From Pollenia angustigena (Eukaryota > Arthropoda > Insecta > Diptera > Polleniidae), in assembly GCA_930367215.1 (NCBI GenBank), contig OV884056.1, forward strand, positions 48,546,308 through 48,610,307: a stretch of 64,000 bases of DNA, given 5' to 3'. Position 1 is the stretch's first letter. Every line of letters starts with the position of its first letter. Under the pieces are notes generated by a model. The model was not told the DNA's origin. It worked only from the letters and a program-made list of their open reading frames with translations, and searched no databases. This document shows, in pieces, positions 21,235 to 32,373 of this stretch. The position numbers were made by a program, and so were the translations under genes.

Positions 21235-21505
21235 GAACAACAATAAAAAAATCTTAAAAAGTTTACCTTGTGGATTTGCCGTAAGCTTTTGAACACTTAT
21301 CTGTCAATCCAGATCTAAAGCAGTATTCCCGAAAAGAACTTTGATAATAGAATTGCATGTGTCCGTGCATAAAACTGAATTGGCAAATTGGGTTTTTATT
21401 TGTTGTATTCTTACGAAGACAATAGAATTAAGCACTTTGTTTTTTAATTTAATTTTAACCCACTTACAACTACAATTCGAGTCGGAAAGAACCCAACCAA
21501 TTGTA

Positions 21506-21775
21506 GGGGGATGTAAGAAAAGATAAACTCACTGTTTATTGTTGGTGTTTTGCTTAAGCTTTGATATTGTTACAAGTAAGACTTATTCCCTTTTAGGGTT
21601 TTATTTGTATAATATTTTTGGCTTTTCTAAAATCATTGGAAAAGGTTTCCTAATGAGCTGGCCTAAGCAACCAGTGAAATGCGCATAGAAGCTTGCTTTC
21701 CCTCAACAATAAAGTTCATTTTATTTATCAAATATGAAAAATTGGGAATTCAGCACGTCATACGGAAATCGTATA
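21506..21775 (-). repeat. Dispersed 300-bp repeat, copy 4
   Basis: This is the minus-orientation copy, with GATGTAAGAAAAGATAAACT, TTGATATTGTTACAAGTAAG and GGCCTAAGCAACCAGTGAAA in order. It ends in a CACGTCATACG segment, as copy 2 does. Confidence 0.75.
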
Positions 21776-22792
21776 AATAATAAACGTTGTATTACCGAAA
21801 ATAACTTTGGCAGTGATAGGAACTTTCGTTCATTGGAGAAAAAATTCTGCTTTCCTCTTTTTAAATGAAATTAGAAAAACAATATCTTATTGTCCCTTTT
21901 TTTGCCATCCAATCTTTTGCTGCCTTACACATTGTATCCAAAATTATTGTTCTATAAATGTTGCCCAGCACTTTTCTCCAATTAAAACACGTCAAAGTGA
22001 TAGATAAATCTTATTAAAGATTGTTTCCATTTGAGTCCTTTATCTTTAAATTAAACAGTTACAAGTAGTTTTAAAAACAAATAACCGTTTCTCTCTTATT
22101 GCCTTTTGAACACAATGTAAACCCAAATGTAAATCATTAGAAAACTTTTGACAATTCTTGGCCAACTTATGCAAATTTTCTTCAAAGTTTTCAAACACAA
22201 ATACAAACAAGAATTCTATAAGAGACTAACAAATAATATTAAAACATTATATTACAACATAAAGCCAATTTAACTTAAACAAAGTTAAAGAAAAGTTTTA
22301 ATACAAAAGCAAGTGCTTGTACCACAACTGCTACTAAACGTCTAGACTGACATTACCTGCAACAATAACATCGACTTTAGAAAACATAAAAAGTATAAAA
22401 AATCTTATTAATGGCCAATTTCACCAATTCTATTTAAATATCAATTTATGTTTAAAATTCGTTTTTCATGTGAAAAAAAAACAAAATTATATAAAAAACA
22501 ATATTTAAATAAATTGGTAAAATTTGTCATTAGTGTTGTTAATAAGTAAAAAATAACAGTTGTTATAAAACTTATGGCTAATAAATAAGTGAAGGCTTAA
22601 ACGCTGGTTTAGTTGAACTAAACTTAAATTTATATGAAGTTTAAACTCAACAACTATAAATCAGTTTCCCATGTATTTTATGTAGTTAAAAAACTAACAT
22701 GTGGCAGCACTACGATAACTCATGTCAACAATGTCATATGACGCTGGGGCAAAACAAATATTGTAATGAAAATGTATTAATAAATTAATAAA

Positions 22793-22829
<37 letters not shown>

Positions 22830-23262
22830 AACTTGCTTAATTGCTTAATTGCTCTCGTAAATAATAAGGCGTGTGGCCAGTTCAGTTTTTTTAAGCCGTG
22901 CACATGCCAGCTTATTATCAAAGTAATTTTAGGGAATACAAAATTTTAAATAACAAGATTCTGTTTGACGTGCAAAGATTTTAGAATAACTAAAGATATT
23001 ATTACTTTGACAATTCTTGAAAATTTTATTATTGAAAAGGACTATTAATAGCAGATATTCATTGCTGGAGTCACCAATAAAAGTCTAGTATTGGGATTAT
23101 ATATTTGCTTATAAATAAAGAAATTATGGATGAAAAATCAAATAAAATTAAAAAGTGTTTTTAATAAAAAAAATTTAAGGTTTTTAAAATCATTTTTAAA
23201 TGTTAAACGAGAGTTAGTAAATTATGAATAAAAAAAAACATTAACTATCCTAGTTGCTATTT
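21776..23262. other. Gene-free stretch
   Basis: No gene is seen. A poly(A) run of about 30 bases is at 22795-22828. A remnant of the 300-bp repeat (GGGAATACAAAATTTTAAAT, internally deleted) is at 22930-23000. Confidence 0.5.
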
Positions 23263-23893
23263 ATGTGTGTGAAGATAAATATGCCGAGTTAAATATGTTT
23301 CGACGTAACGGCTAACGCACTACATATTTTACTCTGGATGAAATGACGTAACGAAATAATTAAATATGACATATTTAACTATCACATATTTAAATATGCC
23401 ATATTTAACTATCGCATATTTAAATATGTCATAGAATCAGATATTTTTAAACTAGGATTAAGTATAATAAAAAATACTTTAAAAAATGCAGAAAAAATAT
23501 CGAATTAATTTATTCAGTATTTCCTAATAATTTCTATCGACATATTAAAAAAATCAAACAAAAATAAATTGGAGTTGTCACATCTTTCTGTGTCACATAT
23601 CCGGAACATATGGAAAATGAGGATTAGGGACCACACTATCCTTCTATGGTACCCATATGCATGAATTGTTTTTGAAAATTTTTTGTTGTTCACTATGGGA
23701 TTTTGGCCATATTTGGACAGATCCTTCGTTGTCACTCATATGCGATAGTTAAATATGGCATATTTAAATATGTGATAGTTAAATATGTCATATTTAATTA
23801 TTCGTTACGTCATTTCATCCAGAGTAAAATATGTAGTGCGTTAGCTGTTACGTCGAAACATATTTAACTCGGCATATTTATCTTCACACACAT
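23263..23893. mobile_element. Foldback-like element with about 165-bp TIRs
   Basis: The ends are ATGTGTGTGAAGATAAATAT and its mirror, finishing at 23893. Arms at about 23263-23430 and 23735-23893 match almost base for base (GTTTCGACGTAACGGCTAAC, ACTCTGGATGAAATGACGTA). The inner arm has sub-repeats of CATATTTAACTATCGCATAT type. Flanks share GCTATTT at 23256-23262 and 23895-23901, and extending to 8 bp leaves one mismatch. The minus-strand ORF at 23514-23735 in the loop has no recognisable domain. Confidence 0.82.
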
Positions 23894-23901
23894 CGCTATT
23901 T

Positions 23902-24598
23902 TATATGTCCAACTACTTTTAAATAACACTACATTAAGTTTCAATTAAAAAATGTTTAAAATTAAATATATAACCAAGTAAATATTGAAATTAGTGAAAA
24001 ATATTTAAAGTGAAATTGCACAAAAAAAGGAACTTTTCAAGCAAGATCGTAAAACTGGTTCAAGTTCAAAACATTTCAGCCTACCATATCGCGAAGTTGT
24101 TAAATATGAACAGGTTTGTTCCTCTATAACTTTTTGACCATTGAATTTTTACTTTTCTTAATTTGCCAAAAATAATTGCTTTAAATGCGTCTAACTCTTA
24201 AAATTATAGATAAAATTTTATGAGAGTTACTTAAGTTGTTGGAAAAATTACCTTCAAATCTATGTACATGGTTATAATAGTTTAAAATAGTTAACTTTTT
24301 TTATTAAATTTTAACTAGCTGTAATTTTTTTTAATATATATATTTTTTTTTATTTTCCAAGTTTAACACTGTGCCAATTCAATGTGAGTAGTCGAATAAA
24401 AAAAAAACAAAATACGTTGTAAAGTGCAGAAAAGTGTAAGCTTTCAAATGTTAGAAAAACATTTTTAGAAATCGAAAATTTAAAAACTGAATTGTTGCCA
24501 AGAACCGCCATATACCTGCCCCAACGGTGGTATATCTTTCTTTCTTTCTTTAATTTAAGAAACCATCCTTAATATAAGTTAGTAGCTTAATATTCTTC
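23902..24598. other. Gene-free stretch
   Basis: Nothing is recognised. The sequence is AT-rich with unrelated short ORFs. Confidence 0.5.
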
Positions 24599-24800
24599 TA
24601 CACCGAAAGAAATATGTTTCATAAATCTAATGAATCTATTTCATAAAATTTTGGTAAATATTATTCAAATTGAACATCACATTTTTATCTTTGATATAAA
24701 TTTCCACCAAAAAATTACTTTTTTGCATCAATTAAACACCAGCTGTAAAAGAAATTTAAAATTACCCCTAAGCAATCTCTTTTTATATTGGTAATTTCTG
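24599..24800. mobile_element. End fragment of the 20437-type element
   Basis: TACACCGAAAGAAATATG, then TAATGAATC, then TTTCATAAAA match the minus-strand right end of the 20437-21234 element. The far end is not clear. Confidence 0.4.
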
Positions 24801-24954
24801 TCTTTCAAGAAAGGGGAAAAAGGCCTTAACTTTGTAGAGTTCGAGGGTTAAGATATTCCATAGAATTATGCCTTTATGGTTTTTATTAGGGACGTAACTA
24901 ATACCGGTACCGATATAATGGGGTGCACCGGTAGGTTAGTTTAAAAATCATCAA

Positions 24955-25145
24955 AACCCGTATTTGCTTGTGAAATGTTTTCAGCGCTAGGGTTAAATCT
25001 CTTTCCGCCGATCCATTTATTCTGCAAGAAATCCGGCAAATTGTATGGATGGGGTAGCAATTCGTAGACTAATACATGGATCTTTCCCGCGGATTGCCTA
25101 ACGACCACTTGAAATTAGCCTTTTTCCAATTTCTCCTTAAATCAC
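24955..25145 (-). pseudogene. Mariner transposase C-terminal relic
   Basis: One minus-strand frame reads VVVRQSAGKIHVLVYELLPH, then PYNLPDFLQNKWIGGKRF, NPSAENISQ and NTGFDDF before a stop. It matches the order of a mariner transposase end (HV..LV...LPHPPYSPDLAPSDYHLF..LQN.L.GK.F.S.E..). The PPYSPDLAPSDYH core is collapsed to PYNLPDF by a deletion. It is a different lineage from the GLWAGGIIGPYF-type relics elsewhere in the window. I cannot place the residues upstream of 25145. Confidence 0.6.
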
Positions 25146-25479
25146 GAGAAAGTCTGCTTTTAAGGGCTACCAAATACAAACCAAATGTCACAGCTTATTG
25201 AAATTTTGAAAATACCCACCTCTTCCTTTAAAGAGTTTTCGATGCAAATTTCGATGTGTAGAAACGGAATTACAAGTCAATTTACCACCGTCGTTTTGGT
25301 CGTTCGTATACAAATGTAATTTATTAGTGTTAAACGTGATTATTTGAACTTACCCTTCATCCACCCCTTTAAGGACTGCTTAGGGCCGTTAAACACTTTA
25401 ATACAAGTCTTAAGTCATTTGACGAAAATGCTTTCTTGGGGCCCAGCTGTCGTGCTCTTGAAATTGATTCTTTACAGCA

Positions 25480-25815
25480 CTGAAAAAATAATTTAGATTC
25501 GTTCAGTTTCGACTGAAAGAATTAGAAATAAAATTGCTTTCGAATCAGGGGGCAAATTATGGCAGTCATGATCGAATACTTTTTCGATTCGAAAGCAATT
25601 TTATTTCTAATTCTTTCTGTCCATACTAAACGTATCGAAGTTATGTTTTAAGTGTTGCAAAGCATTTATTATAGTGTTCACAACACTGAAAAAATAATAA
25701 CGATACGTTCAGTATACTTAAATAATATTGCTTTCGAATCGAAAAAGTATTCCATCAGGAATGCCATAATTTGCCCCCAGAAAGTATTCGATTTCGACTG
25801 CCAGAATTAAACCCC
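25480..25815. repeat. Palindromic repeat with AATTGCTTTCGAATC arms
   Basis: The block AGAATTAGAAATAAAATTGC, TTTCGAATC... occurs at 25517, inverted at 25580-25620, and partly again at 25722. ACTGAAAAAATAATTTAGAT-type ends start units at 25480 and 25684. The same unit appears at 61716-61830 (CACTGAAAAAATAGTTCC). It has the layout of a small foldback/MITE family with CACTGAAAAAATA ends. Confidence 0.6.
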
Positions 25816-26825
25816 TAATCTAATTTTATTGTTTGAAAATTAAAAAAAAAAAAAAAGTGAAACAATTTTTAATGATGTATTTGTATTTTCCTCAAAATAC
25901 GTAACACTTGTGTGATGGTGTACCTTTAAATAATAGTTAAATATTGATCCCAACTATTGAACAATAATTAATTGGCAAAATAGTTCATCAAGAGTAAAAC
26001 GTGCATGTGTTTATTACACACACACACACACCCACACATTAACAAAAGTCAATTCAACAGCAATTGCATACTTTTCCTCTTTCCGTTTCCTTTCTTTAGT
26101 CGGTTACTTTAAATCTCGTGTGTTTTCATGACAATTCCAGATATCACAAAATATTATTGTTGACTACTTGAAGCGGAAATTGTTTAAACGTCTATAGAGA
26201 AAATAATGTGTCAAATTAAAGAAACAAGAGAAACCTGCACAATACAATTGTGCAGTAAATAAATTTTATATAAAACAAAATCAAAAAGAAAGGAAGTCAT
26301 TAAAAATAAAAAGTAATAAAACTTTTTACAAGTAAACGAGAAAAAAATTAAAAACTATGCTTTAGTGAATATTTAAAGTTCAATGCAATTCAATTGCATT
26401 TTTCCTTAATATTTTTTCTTCTTTTGTTTTGATCTTTGTGCAAGAGACTGAATGTGGTTTGAAACAAGGGTTCCCAAATGGAGGTATAGATACTCCTTGG
26501 CGTCCATTAAAGACTCATTTGGTGTCTGCGAATGGCAGTACTAACAAATATTTGCTTTACATTTTAAAATATTAAAGATATATAGAAATTGTGTAATTTA
26601 TGTATTTCAAAGGTCTTACGCGTTTATTTTAGCTAATAGTACTCATTACCTCTTTTAGTGAAATCATGCTGAGAGGTTCATGGAAGCAAATTCAGTTTTC
26701 CAATGGGTTTGAAAAGAATATAAGACTCCTGTGATTTTAAAGCATATAAGACTGTTTTTGCTGGAAATACTTTAGTAACTCCACTGTATACCTACCTTGA
26801 TTTTATTCATATATTTTTATTTTTA
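25816..26825. other. Gene-free stretch with a CA microsatellite
   Basis: An (AC)n tract is at about 26017-26035. No other signal is recognised. Confidence 0.5.
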
Positions 26826-28626
26826 TACCCTTCACCACAGGTGGAAAAGAAATATTGATATTAGATCCCAAACAGTATAATCTGCGTCCTTATAAGTACC
26901 GAATTTGATTTAATGATATCCGTCCGTCCGTTAAAATGTGCTTTTCGATCTAATACAAAGTCAAGCGTGAGTTACGGTTGTCAGTACGTTGTATAAAGTC
27001 AATTATTTACTAAAAAATATATGTTTTAAACAATGTCCATTATTTATGTACTATTCGTTTATGACTAATTAAATTTAGAAACTTTATTATTTTTATTTAT
27101 TACTTTTGGATTATATATTTTAATTATATTTTACACATATCTTTACTTATAATAAAATTATGAATGAAAGCTAGTTGTCTTCTTCTTCGTCGTCTTCTTC
27201 TTCTTGTCGCTCAAAAATGTTCAATTCATTGTCATCATCATCCTCATTATCGGTCAAATTCATCTCCAAACCTTTCAGAATTTCAGGATCGTATGTGCTT
27301 TCTTCATCGGAATTGCTTGGATATAATGGAGCGTTGAGGCAAACTTGTCAATTGCACTGGCCAAAAGCTAAAGAACATAGAAGCCCTGATTTTCTGCATC
27401 CGCAGCGGGAACCACAACCATTTCTGCAATTGTAAAATATTATGCTGGAGGTAATAACGTTTTTATGGGCTCCAGGATTTCTTTTTCAAGCATCCAGTCC
27501 CATTCTTGGGGTTCTAAGTTCTTCCCTAACCACGTTTGAATCTGATGGTAGCACGATTTATATGTTGATGAGCTGCTGCCCTTGTTGGCGGAAGTGTTGA
27601 CAACAGGTTTATTTAGTCTCGTTAATTTGATGACGCTTGACTTTGTATTAGACCATATATGACTGTACACTGCGCACTCTTCGCGCTCTACTCCAAAAAC
27701 GGTTGATTGTACGAAAAAAAAAGTTCTGACAAAAGTTGTAGAGCATTTTATACCCTACAACTTTCATATAGAGCATTTGTGACTTTTGAGGCAACATTTA
27801 TAACGACAAAATTAGAGGTGAAACCTCTAATATGACTGGGCTAGTAGGGATTAGGCTGTTAAACACTTCCATTTTTTTTTTTTTTTTTGAAAAAAAACCA
27901 CCACTGCCACTAATTTTACCCCCAAATCCCTTGTTGTGGTTTTTGTCTGATATCTGGAGAACAGCAAGATCTACAGCCTTTAAATCAGATACAATCAACT
28001 TGGTTATCAACATCCGACAAAATGTGGGTCGTATTGCAGAAGTAGGCGTGGTGCAAAATAGATTTTTTTTATATCTAAAGAACGGTAAGAGAAACATTGT
28101 CCAAATTTGTTACACACAGCTGGGTTATCAACACACACCTGTCTAAAACAATCGGTGGGATTGGAAAAGTAGCTGTGGCTACTCCAACACAAATAAAAAA
28201 TTGATTTCTGTATATCGGAAGAATCGTAGCCGTTCCCAATTTGGTACAACTAGCTTCAATGTTAAAAAGTGTGGGCTTGACTGAAGAAGTGGGCGTGGTA
28301 CAAAATAAATTTTTTTATATCTGGAGTACGAAAGGAACGATTTGTCCAAAAATGGTATAAATTGTGGGCTAGCCAATGCACATAATCCGTCAAAAAGGAG
28401 GTGTCATTGGATAAGTGGGCATGTCATCTCCCAATTAAATACATAAGAGGACAGTAACAGCAACATTTGGTACAAATTGCTTCGTTACCACTACAGGACA
28501 TCCGGAAAAAAGTGGGTGGACTTGGAGAACTGGGTGCGGAATAAAAAATTATTTAACTTTGTGTTCTTATTGCACCATAGTGAACATTTCAGATTCGGCA
28601 TAACCGAATATAGCACTTTAACTTGA
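26826..28626 (-). repeat. Dispersed repeat with TATACCCTTCACC ends
   Basis: The minus strand starts near 28626 (AAAGTGCTATATTCGGTTATG) and ends at 26826 with the mirror of TATACCCTTCACCACAGGTG. The far end (26826-26940) matches 36400-36555 in reverse: GATATCCGTCCGTCCG, GTCCTTATAAG. The interior has diverged GTGGGCGTGGTACAAAATA-type units at about 28040, 28285 and 28510. The Cys-rich coding relic at 27175-27670 lies inside it. Confidence 0.55.
27175..27670 (-). pseudogene. Cys-rich coding relic (CRKSGLLCS type)
   Basis: On the minus strand 27440-27670 reads YSHIWSNTKSSVIKLTRLNK, then IQTWLGKNLEPQEWDWM, LEKEILEPIKTLLPPA. A frame change leads to NCRNGCGSRCGCRKSGLLCS, QCN, a stop, then QVCLNA and an acidic end (EDDDDNE, EEEDDEEDN) closing at a TAG near 27175. 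A WxxNLxPxxWxW segment followed by a C-rich C.C..GC..RC.CRK.GL.C motif is, from memory, a common ending of insect repeat-encoded or uncharacterised proteins. I cannot name the family. TGA replaces a Gly codon in the C-rich part and there is at least one frameshift, so it is dead. Twenty bases at 26949-26968 and 27632-27651 (TCTAATACAAAGTCAAGCGT) are inverted around it. Confidence 0.6.
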
Positions 28627-28984
28627 TTTTTTTCAGTTTTTTTCACACATTTTTTTTGTGTAAAATATTTTACCTTCTATGTAGCACTATTTGTCAACTT
28701 ACTATGCCAAAGCTAAAAAGTCAGGCCATAATATGTGTCTACTCTATTCTCTTCTGTATAGACCAAGTTAAAGTGCTTTGAATTTAATTATGCATTGATG
28801 GGTGAAAACAAGAGGAGACAGACTGGAATATACAGCAATTGACATACTGTAGATATTTGTTTATACAATGACATATTTTCAATGAATACTTAAGGTAAAA
28901 TCCTGTGGATACAGTAGTTAAAGAGTGTTGAAATTTTGTTATGCAAACTTTGATTTGTTGAAATTTTATTTTAGATAATTAATT
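28627..28984. other. Gene-free stretch
   Basis: AT-rich and without recognised features. It may include the decayed 5' part of the LINE that follows. Confidence 0.4.
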
Positions 28985-30610
28985 AAATTAATCACTTTTG
29001 TCTGATGGAACATCAGGCAATATCATTTTCTTCTATTGATACTTCTCAGGTTGTTTTATCTTTAAAAACAGTAAAAAATTGTGCTCATGCTTTGGCTACT
29101 CCTTTGGCTATTATGTTAAATGTGTCATTAAAATACGGATATTTTCCCCAATTTTGTAGGAAATCCTTTATCATACCGTTATTTAAATTAGGAAACAAGT
29201 CGGACATAACGAACTATAGAGGCATTGCAAAATTTAGTGCAACTCCCAAACTTTTTGAAAAATGCTTAACACACTCTCTCTGCCACAGTGTATCCTCAAT
29301 GTTATCACCAAACCATCATGGTTTCGGGAAAATTTGTTCTGCAGTAACAAATATTTTACAACTAACAACTTATGGACGTTATTTATATTGACTTCAGCAA
29401 AGCTTTTGATAAAATCAACCATAGCCTACTTCTCACTTAGCTGAATTTATTAGGGTTTACTAGCAACGCTTTGTGCTGGTTACGGTCGTACCTAACCTGC
29501 AGGACACAGTGTGTTCTTTTTGATAATACCAATTCCAAAGAAATTTCTGTTAGCTCCGGTGTCCCCCAAGGAAGTCACCTAGGCCCTTTGCTATTTTCGA
29601 TTTTCATAAACGATTTGCCGCTTGTAATGAAGAATTGTAATGTTTTAATGTATGATGATGTTAAGATGTTTCTCAGCTACAAATTATCTTCGTATTTGCG
29701 TATTTGCAGCAGGATTTAAATAGTTAACCAAATGAAGTGAAACTTAAAAAATGCAAGCACATGCGATTTGCTAGAAATTGCACATCAATGCTACACAATT
29801 TCCAGGACGGGTATCAACTAGAGTAAGTTGGAGAATTTCTGGATCTTGGTATTCTACCTGATCCTAAGCTAGATTTCTGCAAACATTTTACAATGACGAT
29901 TAATAACGCTCGTGGTGTGCTTGCTTATATAAAACGATGGTCTAAAGAGTTTACAGATCCTAATGTAACGAAACAACTATAAACATCCCTTGCAAGGCCA
30001 ATTTTCGAGCATTTATCCTGAAATTAATATGCACATAGACCGAATTGAATCGGTTCAAAAGCAGTTTCTCTTATTCTGCCTGAGGAGCTCATTTGGTCGT
30101 TATGCTGGGAATCTTCTTTCGTATACTGCGAGGTTATCATTAATTAAACTACCTACTTTAAAAAGCCGAAGGACTATGCTAAATGTGGCATTTCTAATTA
30201 ATTTGACTAATGGCGATGTCCTCTCCGACTTCCTTCTTCGTAACATACATTTTAATATTCTACGACGTTTTACCCGACACCTAATATCTCTGCACCTTTC
30301 TGTTGTTCAAACAAATTACGCTGATGCTGATCCTTTGAGGAGAATATGAAAAAATTTTAATGAATTGTATAGCTTAATCGATTTTTCTATTAATGTAAAT
30401 GTAATTAAACGCAATATTATCGTGTTTTTAAATACTTAATATGTCTTAACAAAATTTTTTCGTTAATAATACCTTTATATAAAATCTTGTAGTATATAGT
30501 AGTCTGTAAGGATTCATATCCATAAATATAATCATGAATTGTAATCTCGGGTAAATTAAAGACAAAACATTATAAAATAAGTGACTGAATAAATGACTGA
30601 TTGATTGTCT
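28985..30610 (+). pseudogene. Non-LTR retrotransposon (LINE) reverse-transcriptase relic
   Basis: Reverse-transcriptase blocks lie in order over several frames: PLAIMLNVSLKYGYFPQFCR, KSFIIPLFKLGNKSDITNYR, GIAKFSATPKLFEKCLTHSL, SPNHHGFGK, VIYIDFSKAFDKINHSLL (motif A), SSGVPQGSHLGPLLFSIFIN (motif B) and VLMYDDVKMFLSY (motif C). Thumb-region similarity follows (IDRIESVQKQFLLFCLRSSF). Motif C lacks the Ala of the expected YADD, so one codon is gone. Frameshifts lie near 29380 and 29720, with stops between. The 3' end shows TGAATAAATGACTGATTGAT at 30587-30606, a short TGAT-type tail rather than poly(A). It belongs to the Jockey superfamily in the broad sense, perhaps CR1-like. The 5' part and endonuclease are absent. 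Confidence 0.9.
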
Positions 30611-31162
30611 TTTTGTGTGTAACGCCCAGAAATATTCATCTTAATCTTAAAGTATTAATATTAAACAAGTGGAAGTGCTGTGTTTGGCTGTGCCAATTAT
30701 TATCTACCCTTTTCGGTGGTATTTAAAAGCCAATTGTGCTCTACCACAGTGTGCCTATTTGTACCTATATGTGGCTAAAAGTCAAATAAGAAAAACAAAA
30801 GGTAATGAATATAATGGTGAGCATATACCTACCAGAGAACTGCAAAATCCACTATTTTTCTTGATTTACTCATACGCTATAATTTACATTAACTCTATGC
30901 GTGCAAAAAAAAATTTCAACGTTGGTAATTTTGACATCGTTTAGTACACATTTGATTTGTGCATGTTTGAGTTTTCTTTGAAAGCGCTTTGTTTGCATTT
31001 ATTGTTGCGCACGCAATAACACAATTTCTTAAAATCATACGACATTCGATGACACAACGACGAATGTTAATTGGTATGAGTACGGGTCGCTTTGTTGGTA
31101 GGATTGTTGTAGGCATAAGTTCAAATAAACTAGTTGTACTGTCCAATTTGTTTTTGTGTTTA
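30611..31162. other. Gene-free stretch with a repeat start
   Basis: AACAAGTGGAAGTGCTGTGT at 30664 followed by GGCTGTGCC resembles the start of the 35297 dispersed family. No gene is seen. Confidence 0.4.
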
Positions 31163-31528
31163 CCCTGCAAATAATATTGGACCACCTTTTGATCAAATGG
31201 ACTACTCATTGGACTAGTCCGATGTAATGCAAGCATGGACAATGCCATTGTTAAAAAGTGTTTGTAGTGAGACGAAATGTCTTCGTTTTTTAACGAAATG
31301 TGTTCGTTTTTAAACGACCTCAAAACTTATCCTCTTGAGTATACCATGGAGTAGTTCTAAGCTGTTCTTTTGTAATCTAAAGCTAGGTTATATGGTCCTG
31401 CTCTAGGACATCGTAAGGTTAAATAGGCCATGTTTTTTCCTTACGTTTGGGTTACTTTTGGACTTGTCCTAGTCCCTTGTGGGCTACATTTTACACGCGT
31501 GTTTGGACTAGTCCTATTTTTTGCAGGG
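31163..31528. mobile_element. TA-flanked MITE, 366 bp
   Basis: TA lies on both sides (31161-31162, 31529-31530). The ends are CCCTGCAAATAATATTGG and, on the minus strand, CCCTGCAAAAAATAGGAC. The palindrome GGACTAGTCC occurs near both ends (about 31210 and 31504). This is consistent with a Tc1/mariner-type MITE. Short ORFs inside are random. Confidence 0.75.
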
Positions 31529-31530
31529 TA

Positions 31531-32132
31531 TTTTTTTAAAAGCGTAACAAGCAACTTTTACAACAATACATTGTACATTGTACATACATAACAACTGTAC
31601 TTTTTAAGAAATTATAAAAAATAAAAACGTCTTCTGTTTCTATGGAAATTTTTTCAGCTGCTGAATAGTCATAGTATTTTTATGTATGTTTTTTACCAAA
31701 GCAATAATTGGCGAACGAAGCTAAACATGGTTTGAATGGCAAAACCAGTACGCTATGCATGACTTGAATGAATTTTAAAACAACACCGATGTGTGTGGCT
31801 GAGAAAGTTTGATTGCATGAACACAAATGAGTGTATTTGATGTTGTTGATTTAATGCGAATTTTTTGCAATCGCACAAAGCCGTTCTCTGATACCTATTC
31901 GAGAAGCTAAAAAACATGCTTTTGAAATTTGCAATTTTTGTGATTTTCGTATTGTTATTAAAGTTTTTGTATGCATATTTTCATTGAAAGCATTATTTTT
32001 TCTTCAAATGCGGTTCGTTCTACATATCGTCACCTTAAACGCAAAAGGCCCTATCTAACATTTTGAAAATTTTACAAGAGAACTAAGAACCATTTAAAAT
32101 GATAAGTTGATAAATTGCCTTAAACTCTTTAT
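31531..32132. other. Gene-free stretch
   Basis: No features recognised. Confidence 0.5.
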
Positions 32133-32373
32133 ACACAAAAGAAATTTTTTGCGCCAATAAAAAAATTAATCGAAAATAAAATCTGTTTTAATTAAATATT
32201 TAATCAGGTTAATTAAACATTTAATCAAGTGAATTAAACGTTTAATTGAAATATTGTCAATCAAACATTTAATACACTTGATTAAAATTTTAATTCACCT
32301 GATTAAATATTTAATTAAAACTGATTTTAGTTTTGATTAATTCTTTTACTGGCGCAAACATTTTTTTCTGTGT
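32133..32373. mobile_element. MITE related to 18812-19091
   Basis: Ends are ACACAAAAGAAATTTTTTGC (left) and ACACAGAAAAAAATGTTTGC (right, minus strand), both running into GCGCCA. The interior is TTAATTAAA-rich with ATTAAACGTTTAATT words like those of the copy in transposase relic 1. A possible TA duplication flanks it, but this is not firm. Confidence 0.65.

Noticed and set aside
27175..27435. Poly-Ser ORF on the plus strand
   Set aside because: It is antisense to the acidic, GAA/GAT-rich end of the minus-strand Cys-rich relic.
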